From a bacterium (GTDB lineage Bacteria; Thermosulfidibacterota; Thermosulfidibacteria; Thermosulfidibacterales; Thermosulfidibacteraceae), in assembly GCA_027022065.1 (NCBI GenBank), contig JALVZS010000077.1:1-10982 (forward strand): DNA of 10,982 nucleotides, in the 5' to 3' direction. The notes beneath the pieces were generated by a model, which had not been told where the DNA came from, searched no databases, and worked only from the letters and a program-made list of their open reading frames with translations. Position numbers and translations under genes: made by a program. Positions within the stretch are counted from its first letter, which is position 1; each line of letters begins with the position of its first letter. Positions 1 to 6,766 of the stretch are shown here, one piece after another.

Positions 1-754
1 CCCCGCCACTTTCTAGTTTCATGTACATGAGGTATTCTATATTCCCTTTGCTTCCCCTTACGGGAGATTCCATCACTCCTACAATACGGAAGCCCAGCTT
101 TTTCGCACACTTTTTAACCTTTTCAATGGCCTCAAGCCTGTAGCTTTCTTCCCTTACTATGCCCCCCCTTCCCACCTTTTCAGGACCCACCTCAAACTGG
201 GGCTTGATGAGGCAGACCGCCTCTCCTTTTTCTCCCAGAAGCTCCTTTACCTTGGGAAGCACCTTCTCAAGGGAGATGAAGGACACATCAACGCACACGA
301 AATCCACCTCTTCCGGTATTCTGTCCCTGGGCATGTACCTTATGTTGGTTTTCTCTATTGGTACTACCCTTTCGTCGCTTCTCAACTTCCAGTGTAGCTG
401 TCCATAGCCCACATCAACCGCATAAACTTTTCTTGCCCCGTGCATTAGAAGGCAGTGGGTAAAGCCCCCTGTTGATGCCCCCACATCCACGCACACCTTA
501 CCGGAGACATCTATGCCAAATTTTTTTATAGCAGCCTCCAGCTTGAGCCCTCCCCTTGAGACATAGGGAATATCCTCTCCCTTTACCTCAATTTCCGCAT
601 CCAGAGGCACCTTCGTTCCTGGCTTGTCTATCCTTTTTCCGTCAACGAAGACCTTTCCCGCCATGACAAGGGCCTTGGCCCTTTCCCTGCTCTGAACCAG
701 CCCCCTATCAACCAGAAGCTTATCTATCCTTTCACGGGAGGATCCTCTTGCCAT
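1..754 (-). CDS. tlyA: TlyA family rRNA 2'-O-methyltransferase (3' end cut by window edge)
   Basis: SAM-dependent methyltransferase that 2'-O-methylates cytidine in 23S rRNA (C1920) and, in the long form, also 16S rRNA (C1409). My translation gives 251 residues before the window edge. An S4 RNA-binding domain covers about residues 8-58 and an FtsJ-like Rossmann fold follows. The SAM loop DVGASTGGFTH is at 90-100, with SRGGLKL at 66-72, DVSFIS at 156-161 and KPQFE at 184-188. K71, D156, K184 and E240 line up with the K-D-K-E tetrad known for mycobacterial TlyA (69/154/182/238). The ATG at 754 lies inside the end of the upstream kamA-like gene, with GGTGGA about 8 bases before it, so translation is probably coupled. 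TlyA proteins are about 245-270 residues, so only a short tail is missing. That tail would help separate the short TlyAI type from the long TlyAII type. Confidence 0.95.
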   Translation of the reverse strand, partial: MARGSSRERIDKLLVDRGLVQSRERAKALVMAGKVFVDGKRIDKPGTKVPLDAEIEVKGEDIPYVSRGGLKLEAAIKKFGIDVSGKVCVDVGASTGGFTHCLLMHGARKVYAVDVGYGQLHWKLRSDERVVPIEKTNIRYMPRDRIPEEVDFVCVDVSFISLEKVLPKVKELLGEKGEAVCLIKPQFEVGPEKVGRGGIVREESYRLEAIEKVKKCAKKLGFRIVGVMESPVRGSKGNIEYLMYMKLESGG

Positions 755-1658
755 GGGGCGTGTCCACCGCAAAGTGGGGAACAGCCATTCCGGAAAGCTC
801 TTTTCTCAGCCTTTTAATAAGGGAAAGGCCCCTTTCAACAGGGACCCTGAAGTGGGCCGTTCCCCTCACCGGATCGCAGGAGAAGAGATAGTAGGGCCTA
901 ACGCCTGTGGATAGAAGAGAGATTAACAGCTCTTTAAGCACCTCGTATGAGTCGTTTATCCCTTTAAGCAAAACGCTTTGGTTATTTACCGGGCAACCGC
1001 TCTTTATCAGGGAAAGCAGTGCCTTTCTGCTTTCCCCGGTGATTTCCTTTGGATGGTTGAAGTGGGTGTTTATCCAGACGGGTGCATGCCTTGAAAGCAC
1101 TTTCAGTTTGTCCTCCACTGCCTCAGGAGCCACCACAGGGGATCTTGTGCCTATGCGCACGATCCTGACACTGCCTATTTTTCCAACAACCTTAAGTAGC
1201 TCGTCAAACCACGAAGCAGGTAGCCAAAAGGGATCCCCTCCCGATATAAGCACATCCTGTATCTCTGGATGCTTTTTCAGATACCTTTCAAGTGCGCCGA
1301 AGTCCTCAAATACAAATGGGGCATCCCTCCACTTTCTCTTTCTGGTGCAGAAGCGACAGTGGACGAAGCACTGGTTTGTGGAAAGGACAAGCAGCCTGTC
1401 CTTATAGCGCCTTATTAGGCAGGGATGCTCCGTTGAGCCGTCCTCCCCGAAGGGGTCCTCTTCTCCTTCGTCAAGCTCTGAAAAAGAGGGAAAGATTTGG
1501 CGGAATATGGGGTCAGAAGAAGAAAACTCCTCAACAAGCGATAGGTAGTAGTCCGTACAGCGAAAGGGATAGATTTGCTCCACCCTTTCTGCTTCCCTTA
1601 AGATTTTCTCATCCTTGATGAAGCTTCCTATCTCCATGATCTTAGTGTATATTTTCAT
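732..1658 (-). CDS. kamA: KamA-like radical SAM/PLP aminomutase (lysine 2,3-aminomutase family)
   Basis: Probable radical SAM, PLP-dependent aminomutase moving the 2-amino group of lysine, or of a related substrate, to carbon 3. At 308 residues it is shorter than clostridial lysine 2,3-aminomutase (416) and EpmB (about 342). Visible are the TDYYLSLV segment (35-42), the [4Fe-4S] motif C97-x3-C101-x2-C104 followed by TRKR, and SGGDP at 139-143. R106, D262 and D299 occupy the positions that in lysine 2,3-aminomutase bind the substrate carboxylate (Arg) and epsilon-amino group (two Asp), which favours lysine. The usual GGGGK PLP-lysine motif is replaced by DTPHGK, with K304 four residues from the end, so the C-terminal swapping domain is absent. 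Substrates could be free lysine (beta-lysine osmolyte) or EF-P modification; no partner gene is visible. No clear Shine-Dalgarno precedes the ATG at 1658, and M8 (ATG at 1637) is an alternative start. First gene of a pair with tlyA. Confidence 0.85.
   Translation of the reverse strand: MKIYTKIMEIGSFIKDEKILREAERVEQIYPFRCTDYYLSLVEEFSSSDPIFRQIFPSFSELDEGEEDPFGEDGSTEHPCLIRRYKDRLLVLSTNQCFVHCRFCTRKRKWRDAPFVFEDFGALERYLKKHPEIQDVLISGGDPFWLPASWFDELLKVVGKIGSVRIVRIGTRSPVVAPEAVEDKLKVLSRHAPVWINTHFNHPKEITGESRKALLSLIKSGCPVNNQSVLLKGINDSYEVLKELLISLLSTGVRPYYLFSCDPVRGTAHFRVPVERGLSLIKRLRKELSGMAVPHFAVDTPHGKRILP
1648..1653 (+). promoter_or_regulatory. Candidate -10 box for the M24-htpX-GGDEF operon
   Basis: TATATT on the plus strand matches the -10 consensus at 5 of 6 positions and would give a leader of about 50 bases before the ATG at 1711. 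The -35 region 17 bases upstream (TTCCTA, 1625-1630) is poor. The box lies over the start of the divergent kamA-like gene, so the two promoters would overlap back to back. Confidence 0.22.
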
Positions 1659-1666
1659 AGCAGCAA

Positions 1667-1695
1667 TTTATGTCCCAAAAGAGAAAACTTGGCAA
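1667..1695 (-). promoter_or_regulatory. Candidate sigma-70-type promoter for the kamA-tlyA pair
   Basis: On the minus strand, TTGCCA (1695-1690) is separated by exactly 17 bases from CATAAA (1672-1667), giving 5/6 and 4/6 matches to the consensus boxes. Transcription would start about 7 bases further on, almost at the ATG at 1658, so the kamA-like mRNA would be nearly leaderless or would use the inner ATG at 1637. The -35 box lies just beside the Shine-Dalgarno of the divergent gene. A prediction by eye only. Confidence 0.35.
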
Positions 1696-1696
1696 C

Positions 1697-1704
1697 AAGG
1701 AGGT
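1697..1704 (+). promoter_or_regulatory. Strong Shine-Dalgarno fixing the M24 gene start
   Basis: AAGGAGGT ends 6 bases before the ATG at 1711. This spacing favours that ATG over the second in-frame ATG at 1717, which would be 12 bases away. Confidence 0.75.
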
Positions 1705-1710
1705 TAAGCC

Positions 1711-2913
1711 ATGGGTATGGGCGAGGTGCTTTCAAGGTGTGTAAACAGGGTGCCGAAAGAGGAGCTTGAGGAGAGGGTGAAGGGGCTGAAAGGGGCTTTG
1801 GAAGCTGACGCTGCCCTTCTCATTCATCCTCCAGATATATATTACTATGCGGGAAGTAAGCAGGAAGGCTTCTTCTTTGTGCCAAAGGATGGGGACCCTG
1901 CATTTTTAGTTATCAAGCATGTGGAGAGGGCCAGGTGGGAGTGCCCGTTTAATGTGGTTCCACTTAAGTCGGTAAAGGCCCTGGGAGAAGCTGTGAGCGA
2001 GCTTGGTTGCTCGCCTAAAAGCATTGGAACGGAGCTTGATGTGATAACCCTTGCTCTCTTCAACAGGCTAAAGAAGGCCTTTCCCGATGCAGAGTTTGTG
2101 GACATATCCCAAAAGATAAGGGCGCAAAAAGCGGTAAAGAGCAGATGGGAGATAGAGGTGCTGAAAAGGTGCTCTGAGATTGTGAAAGGGGCGTATCAAG
2201 CAGTGCTAGAGGCCGTTAGGGAAGGAATGAGCGAGATAGAGCTAAATGCCATTGCCGTGGCAGAGCTAAGGAAAAGGGGGCATGAGTTTGGCGAGACCAT
2301 GAGGGGAGGCAGGATGGAAGGCTTTGCAGGCCACATCCTCTCTGGGGAAGCAGCTGCCTTTCCCAGCTACATGAATGCGCCTCTGAACGGTATAGGACTT
2401 TCTCCAGCCATGCCTGCAGGTCCAAGCTTTAAAAAGATAGAAAAGGGCGAGCCCATACTATTTGACTTCTTCGGAACCCACATGGGATACCTTGTAGACA
2501 TGACTAGAACCTTTGGACTTTCTCCCATACCCCAGAAGATGGAGGATGCATACAAGGTGGTTGAGGAGATACACGCCTATCTTAAAGAGAACCTGAAGGC
2601 GGGAGCGGATGCGCTGGATGTCTTTAACGGGGTTTTGGAGATAGCAAACAAAAGCCCCTTTGCGGAGAACTTTATGGGCTATCCGGGGAATAAAGTGAAC
2701 TTCATAGGGCACGGCGTTGGAACGGAGATAAACGACTTTCCGTTTCTGGCAAAAGGCCTGTCCATGGAGCTTAAAGAAAACATGGTAATAGCGGTGGAGC
2801 CAAAATTCCTCTTTCCCGGAGAGGGAGCAGTTGGCCTTGAAAACACATATATTATAACCAAGGAAGGAGCCGTCAGCTTGACAGACGCCCCAGAGGAACT
2901 ATTTGAGAAGTAA
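1711..2913 (+). CDS. M24 family metallopeptidase homologue (aminopeptidase P/prolidase-like)
   Basis: Cytoplasmic protein with a creatinase-like N-terminal domain (about 15-140) and a pita-bread M24 domain (about 145-395); 400 residues. Family members are dinuclear metal aminopeptidases or prolidases removing residues next to proline. All five metal ligands are present: D252 (in FDFFG), D263 (in VDMTRTF), H334 (in GHGVG), E363 (in VEPKF) and E377 (in GLENTY). The two further active-site histidines of aminopeptidase P and prolidase are not conserved: the usual PH after the SG motif is PS (S219), and the His seven residues after the metal-binding His is N341. The sequence GHILSG...PSY...GLSPA looks like a distinct uncharacterised M24 subfamily that I recall from deltaproteobacteria and archaea, so Xaa-Pro cleavage should not be assumed. 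No signal peptide. Lies 28 bases upstream of htpX with no obvious promoter between, so probably co-transcribed. Confidence 0.9.
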   Translation: MGMGEVLSRCVNRVPKEELEERVKGLKGALEADAALLIHPPDIYYYAGSKQEGFFFVPKDGDPAFLVIKHVERARWECPFNVVPLKSVKALGEAVSELGCSPKSIGTELDVITLALFNRLKKAFPDAEFVDISQKIRAQKAVKSRWEIEVLKRCSEIVKGAYQAVLEAVREGMSEIELNAIAVAELRKRGHEFGETMRGGRMEGFAGHILSGEAAAFPSYMNAPLNGIGLSPAMPAGPSFKKIEKGEPILFDFFGTHMGYLVDMTRTFGLSPIPQKMEDAYKVVEEIHAYLKENLKAGADALDVFNGVLEIANKSPFAENFMGYPGNKVNFIGHGVGTEINDFPFLAKGLSMELKENMVIAVEPKFLFPGEGAVGLENTYIITKEGAVSLTDAPEELFEK

Positions 2914-2941
2914 AAAGCCCTCAAAAAGGAGGCGGTGAGTC

Positions 2942-3808
2942 ATGGGTGCGCAGATAAGGACCTTTCTGCTCTTAACGGTTTTAACCGTGCTTCTTGTACT
3001 TTTGGGAAGGGTTATTGGCGGACAAACAGGTATGGTTATAGCCTTTTGTTTTGCCCTTGTTATGAACTTCATATCCTACTGGTTCAGCGACAAGATCGTG
3101 CTTGCCATGTACAGGGCAAGGGAAGTATCTGAGGCCGAGTATCCTGAGCTTTACAGGATTGTGAGAAACCTGTGCCAAAGGGCCGGTCTTCCCATGCCCA
3201 GGATATACATCATACCGTCTGAGACCCCCAACGCCTTTGCCACGGGGAGAAACCCCAAGCACGCGGCAGTGGCGGTGACGGAGGGGCTCTTGAGGATGCT
3301 CAACGAGGAGGAGCTTGCCGGCGTCATAGGCCACGAGCTTGGCCATGTAAAGCACAGGGATATTCTGATACAAACGGTAGCTGCAACGGTTGTGGGAGCC
3401 ATTACCATGCTTGCAGACTGGGGTAGGTGGATGCTCTTCTGGGGAGCCATAGGAGGAGATGACGACAACAACAATCCCCTGGGGATCATAATTGCAATCA
3501 TCATGCTCATAGTGATTCCCATAGCGGCAGTTCTCATACAGCTTGCCATATCTAGGGCCAGGGAGTACTACGCAGATGAGGCAGGCGCCAAGTTCTGCGG
3601 CAATCCTCTCTACCTTGCAAGTGCCTTGAGGAAGATCGCCTATGGTGTTGAGAAAAGACCCATGGAAAACGCATACGCTGGAACAGCCCACATGTTCATT
3701 GTTAATCCCCTTAAGGGAGATGGCTTGACCGCCCTTCTTTCCACGCATCCCCCTGTGGAGGAGAGGATAAGAAGGCTTGAAGAGATGGCGAGAAGGGGCG
3801 TTGCTTGA
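2942..3808 (+). CDS. htpX: HtpX family membrane zinc metalloprotease
   Basis: Integral membrane M48 endopeptidase that, in E. coli, works with FtsH in quality control of misfolded membrane proteins. The product has 288 residues (E. coli 293). Two N-terminal hydrophobic segments (about 6-26 and 30-48) precede a cytosolic catalytic part. The zinc motif HELGH is at 131-135, and the third ligand is probably E208 in [10 protein letters not shown]. Two more hydrophobic stretches lie at about 143-167 and 187-207, separated by the hydrophilic loop [11 protein letters not shown]. The C-terminal [14 protein letters not shown] signature (267-280) is typical. The ATG at 2942 is supported by AAGGAGG at 2926-2932, 9 bases upstream. 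The stop is fused to the next gene as TGATG. I see no heat-shock or Cpx-type promoter directly upstream, so expression probably comes from the promoter before the M24 gene. Confidence 0.96.
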   Translation: MGAQIRTFLLLTVLTVLLVLLGRVIGGQTGMVIAFCFALVMNFISYWFSDKIVLAMYRAREVSEAEYPELYRIVRNLCQRAGLPMPRIYIIPSETPNAFATGRNPKHAAVAVTEGLLRMLNEEELAGVIGHELGHVKHRDILIQTVAATVVGAITMLADWGRWMLFWGAIGGDDDNNNPLGIIIAIIMLIVIPIAAVLIQLAISRAREYYADEAGAKFCGNPLYLASALRKIAYGVEKRPMENAYAGTAHMFIVNPLKGDGLTALLSTHPPVEERIRRLEEMARRGVA

Positions 3809-4860
3809 TGGAAAACCTCTGCCCCTTGCTGAGTAAAGATCCCGACAAGCTTTCGGAAGGCGAGAAAAGAATATTGCAAAACATTTTGTTAAACACGGTT
3901 AACTTTATGGTAAAGGCCAACATAGTTCCCCATCCTGACACCTTTATGAAGTGGTTCTTAACCCACTGCTATCTATACTCAAAGGGCATAAAGAAGCCCA
4001 CCTATGACGCCCTCTTCAACGCCTATGATCACATTGATGATGCGCTTTCAAAAGAAGAAGGCCTCACATCACAGAAAAAGAGCGAGATACAGCAGAAGCT
4101 GAACCTCTACAAGGTTATTATAAAGGAGCTTTACAAGCTCATAGATCAGCTAAACGCCATTATTGAAAATGCACAGAACAGGCTCCTTGAGGCCATTGGA
4201 AAGGTGCTTGAGAAGGATAAGCTGAGTAAAGAGGAGATAATGGAGGTTTACGAAACCTTTAGGGAGGTGAAGGCCAGCCTCACCGCTGAGGTGGAAAGGA
4301 TCATTGCAAGCATAAGGGGGATAGAGAGCAAGGTTGAGAGGGTGAAAAGGGAGATAGCTTCAGAACCTGTGGAGTGCATGAAGCCAACGGTATTTAAAGC
4401 GGTGGTGAGAAAGCTTATAGAGAGAAGCCGCCATACAGCAAGCAAGTTCTCCTTTGCCCTAGTCAGGGTGGATGAGTGGGAAAACTGGAAGGATGTGCCT
4501 AAAGAGGTGAAGGTGGAGTACATTGATAAGGTGTGCTCCACATTTAAGGAGGAGTTAAGAAGCGTTGATTATGTTTCGTATCTACCCGAACAAGAGCTTT
4601 TTGCGGTTATAATAAGGGGGATAGGGGTAAAAACCGCATACCAGGTGATGCAGAGGATACTGCCCAAGTTAAACCACCTCATTCACAGGTGGAGCGATGT
4701 TCTTCTTCAGAGTAGCTTCAGTATAGCCATTGTGGAGGGAAGACCAAACGACACCTTTGGAAGCCTGATAGAGCGGTGCAAAAGCGCCTTGCTTATGTGT
4801 CCTATAGAGAAGGACGGCTGCATAAGAACAGAAATAGATCTTATAGGAAAGAAACTCTAG
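3808..4860 (+). CDS. Degenerate GGDEF-domain protein with helical N-terminal region
   Basis: Predicted soluble protein of 350 residues. The N-terminal part (1-85) is helical and contains [10 protein letters not shown] (41-50), resembling a P-x-P-x-x-[FY]-x-x-W motif that I recall at the front of many bacterial GGDEF proteins. A long charged, coiled-coil-like region spans about 86-187. The C-terminal part (about 190-345) follows a diguanylate cyclase fold: [12 protein letters not shown] (216-227) corresponds to the D-x-D-x-FK strand, and [12 protein letters not shown] (258-269) to the RYGGDEFAVLL hairpin. The signature itself is PEQEL, so cyclase activity is unlikely. R251-S-V-D254 sits five residues before it, at the spacing of the c-di-GMP-binding I-site. 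It may be a c-di-GMP receptor or only a structural remnant. ATG 3808 overlaps the htpX TGA (TGATG), with AAGGGG about 9 bases upstream; an in-frame TTG at 3805 is a less likely start. Shares its stop tetranucleotide with convergent metF. Confidence 0.8.
   Translation: MENLCPLLSKDPDKLSEGEKRILQNILLNTVNFMVKANIVPHPDTFMKWFLTHCYLYSKGIKKPTYDALFNAYDHIDDALSKEEGLTSQKKSEIQQKLNLYKVIIKELYKLIDQLNAIIENAQNRLLEAIGKVLEKDKLSKEEIMEVYETFREVKASLTAEVERIIASIRGIESKVERVKREIASEPVECMKPTVFKAVVRKLIERSRHTASKFSFALVRVDEWENWKDVPKEVKVEYIDKVCSTFKEELRSVDYVSYLPEQELFAVIIRGIGVKTAYQVMQRILPKLNHLIHRWSDVLLQSSFSIAIVEGRPNDTFGSLIERCKSALLMCPIEKDGCIRTEIDLIGKKL
4857..4860. other. CTAG tetranucleotide shared as stop codon by two convergent genes
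   Basis: The palindrome CTAG gives TAG on the plus strand (4858-4860, end of the degenerate GGDEF gene) and TAG on the minus strand (4859-4857, end of metF). The two reading frames therefore overlap by 4 bases, and I find no hairpin with a T tract here. Confidence 0.95.
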
Positions 4861-5726
4861 CGCTTCTCAGGGATGCTTAGGGCCTTCAGTATCTGCTCCG
4901 TAGCTGGATACCTGTTGAGGGTGTAGAAGTGCAGGTACCTCACGCCGTTTTCCAGAAGGTCTCTGCACTGGTTTATGGTGTACTCTATGCCCGCCTTTTT
5001 TAGATCCTCAGGTTTATCCTTGAGCCTCTCTATGGTTTCCAAAAGCTCTTTTGGGATGGTTGCACCGCAAAGCTGGGTGAAGCGGACTATCTGGCTATAG
5101 CTGGTGATGGGCAGTATCCCTGGTATTATAGGAACTTTTACGCCTTTTGATGCGGCAAGCTCAACAAACCTGTAGTAGTACTCGTTTTTGAAGAAAAGTT
5201 GAGTTACCACGAAGTCCGCCCCCTTGTCCACCTTCAGCTTCAGATACTCCACATCCTTCTCAAGGGATGGAGCCTCAGGATGCCCCTCTGGATATCCGGC
5301 TACTCCCACGCAGAAGCCGTTGTTCTTGTGTATAAACTCCACAAGCTGGTATGCGTATCTAAAGCCGTCCTCAGGAGGCCTAAAGTCCGGGTCTTGGGGG
5401 ATATCGCCTCTTAAAGCGAGGATGTTCTCTATGCCGTGGAGCTTTAAAACATTCAGGGTGCCTTTTATCTTCTGTTTTGTTGAAGCTATGCAGGTGAGAT
5501 GGGCCACCACGTTGTAACCCCTTTCCTTTAAAGCCACCGCTATCTCTATGCTTTTGTCGTGGGTGCTTCCCCCCGCCCCGTATGTTACCGAGACGAAGTC
5601 AGGATTCCACCTCTTTAAGCTCTCCACCGTGTTCCAGAAGATCTCTTCATCTTCTGGTCTTTTGGGAGGAAAGAACTCGTAGGATATGATGAGTGAACCC
5701 TTCTTCAATATATCCCTTACCTTCAT
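4857..5726 (-). CDS. metF: Methylenetetrahydrofolate reductase
   Basis: FAD enzyme reducing 5,10-methylene-THF to 5-methyl-THF, the methyl donor for methionine synthesis. The product has 289 residues, close to E. coli MetF (296), i.e. the short form without the eukaryotic regulatory domain. Motifs in order: SYEFFPPK (15-22) with E17 as the catalytic acid (E. coli E28), [13 protein letters not shown] (47-59), HLTC (76-79), LRGD (105-108) with D108 near the flavin (E. coli D120), AGYPEGHPE (143-151), QLFF (176-179) and [11 protein letters not shown] (262-272). The ATG at 5726 overlaps the cobD stop as ATGA and has a strong Shine-Dalgarno of its own inside the end of cobD. Last gene of the cobS-cobD-metF chain. 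The position suggests that its product feeds a cobalamin-dependent methyltransferase such as MetH (inference). The 3' end converges on the GGDEF-like gene with no room for a normal terminator. Confidence 0.97.
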   Translation of the reverse strand: MKVRDILKKGSLIISYEFFPPKRPEDEEIFWNTVESLKRWNPDFVSVTYGAGGSTHDKSIEIAVALKERGYNVVAHLTCIASTKQKIKGTLNVLKLHGIENILALRGDIPQDPDFRPPEDGFRYAYQLVEFIHKNNGFCVGVAGYPEGHPEAPSLEKDVEYLKLKVDKGADFVVTQLFFKNEYYYRFVELAASKGVKVPIIPGILPITSYSQIVRFTQLCGATIPKELLETIERLKDKPEDLKKAGIEYTINQCRDLLENGVRYLHFYTLNRYPATEQILKALSIPEKR

Positions 5727-6766
5727 ACCACCTCCTTTAAGGCTTCCAAAAGGGCCTGATTTTCTTCAAAACTCCTCACACAGATCCTGAAGAAGTAATC
5801 CCCGAGAACATCCTCGTATTCGGGAAATATTCTCACCAAAATCCCTTTTTCTTTCAGCTTGTTGTATATAGAGCTTGCGGGTCTTTTAGGGCTTTTAACG
5901 AACAGGTAGTTTGCGCTTGAGGGAAACACCTTAAGTCCTATAGATTCAAGGGAAACGGCAAGCTGTCCCCTTAAATAGGCGATTTCCCTCCTCCACCCCT
6001 TGATGTCCCCAAGGTGCTTTATGAGCTCTCTTCCAACCCTTACTGCAAGGGTAGTTATGCCCCACGAAGGTACAAGCTCTCTTATAAGAGCTATTACCCC
6101 TTCAGGGCCAACGGCGTATCCAAGCCTAATGCCTGGGATGGAAAAGATCTTGGTGAAGGATCTAAGAATAAGGGCTCTGTCCGAATCAAGACAGGCTTCC
6201 AAGGTTTCCTGAGCGTGTTCTGTGAAGTCTATAAATGCCTCGTCAAACACCACAAAGGCATCCTTTAAGGCACACCACCTCAAAAGCCCCTTTATCTCGT
6301 CCACGCTGAAGAAGTGGCCCGTGGGGTTATTGGGGTTGCACACAAAGACCACATCCCTTTCTTCTATATCGCTTGCAAGCTCGCCGAGGCATAACTTAAA
6401 AGCCATCTCCTCCCTTAGTATATGCCTCTTCACCTGGATGGAGAAAATCCTCGCCAAACGCTCATACTCGTTAAAGGTGGGGACTGGAACAACCGCCCTT
6501 TTGAAGATTTTTAGGCTGAGCACAGCGTGTACACCGTAAATGCTTCCCGGAAGGAGGCAGAGCCTGCTGTAAGGGACACCCAGAACCTCTGCCAGCTCCT
6601 TCTCAAGATCTTCTGGATAAATGGGGGGATGTTTGAAAAAGAGCTCTGGATCTAGAGAAGATAAAAGCTTTGTCACTTCATCAGGAGGGGCAAAGGGATT
6701 GAGATTACAGCTAAAGTCCAGCCCCTTTAAGCCAATCTCCTCTATGTTGCCGCCGTGCAACCTCAT
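5723..6766 (-). CDS. cobD: Threonine-phosphate decarboxylase, CobD type
   Basis: PLP enzyme (fold type I, histidinol-phosphate aminotransferase-like) that decarboxylates L-threonine-O-3-phosphate to (R)-1-amino-2-propanol phosphate, the linker arm of cobalamin. The product has 347 residues (Salmonella CobD 364). The N-terminal HGGN (4-7) and [10 protein letters not shown] (16-25) are the marks separating CobD from HisC. The PLP site shows NPNNPTG (144-150), D175 in FDEAFIDF, the Schiff-base lysine K206 in [10 protein letters not shown], and R214 in GIRLGY; R327 in FFRICVR is the likely carboxylate-binding arginine. The ATG at 6766 forms an ATGA overlap with the cobS stop. The bases upstream show no good Shine-Dalgarno, so it probably depends on termination-reinitiation from cobS. 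A histidinol-phosphate aminotransferase role is less likely given the HGGN motif and the cobS neighbour. Confidence 0.92.
   Translation of the reverse strand: MRLHGGNIEEIGLKGLDFSCNLNPFAPPDEVTKLLSSLDPELFFKHPPIYPEDLEKELAEVLGVPYSRLCLLPGSIYGVHAVLSLKIFKRAVVPVPTFNEYERLARIFSIQVKRHILREEMAFKLCLGELASDIEERDVVFVCNPNNPTGHFFSVDEIKGLLRWCALKDAFVVFDEAFIDFTEHAQETLEACLDSDRALILRSFTKIFSIPGIRLGYAVGPEGVIALIRELVPSWGITTLAVRVGRELIKHLGDIKGWRREIAYLRGQLAVSLESIGLKVFPSSANYLFVKSPKRPASSIYNKLKEKGILVRIFPEYEDVLGDYFFRICVRSFEENQALLEALKEVV
5730..5738 (-). promoter_or_regulatory. Strong Shine-Dalgarno for metF inside the cobD 3' end
   Basis: Reading the minus strand, AAAGGAGGT runs from 5738 to 5730, three bases before the metF ATG. 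It lies within cobD codons. It means metF can recruit ribosomes independently as well as by ATGA coupling. Confidence 0.7.

Noticed and set aside
159-407. 82-codon plus-strand open frame near the left edge
   Set aside because: Antisense to tlyA, whose catalytic tetrad and SAM motif are intact on the minus strand.
907-1618. Plus-strand open frames of 166 and 108 codons opposite the kamA-like gene
   Set aside because: They lie over the conserved radical SAM coding region, are Ser- and Pro-rich without domains, and are best explained as shadows.
2981-3748. Open 255-codon frame on the minus strand opposite htpX
   Set aside because: It is antisense to a gene with clear HtpX motifs, has no recognisable domain or ribosome site, and its composition follows from the htpX codons.
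3805-3807. TTG as start of the degenerate GGDEF gene
   Set aside because: The adjacent ATG at 3808 overlaps the htpX stop in a classical TGATG arrangement and is a better initiator at good distance from AAGGGG.
5723-6766. Histidinol-phosphate aminotransferase (hisC) instead of cobD
   Set aside because: The N-terminal HGGN with DFS-x-N-x-NP is characteristic of CobD, and the gene is coupled to cobS.
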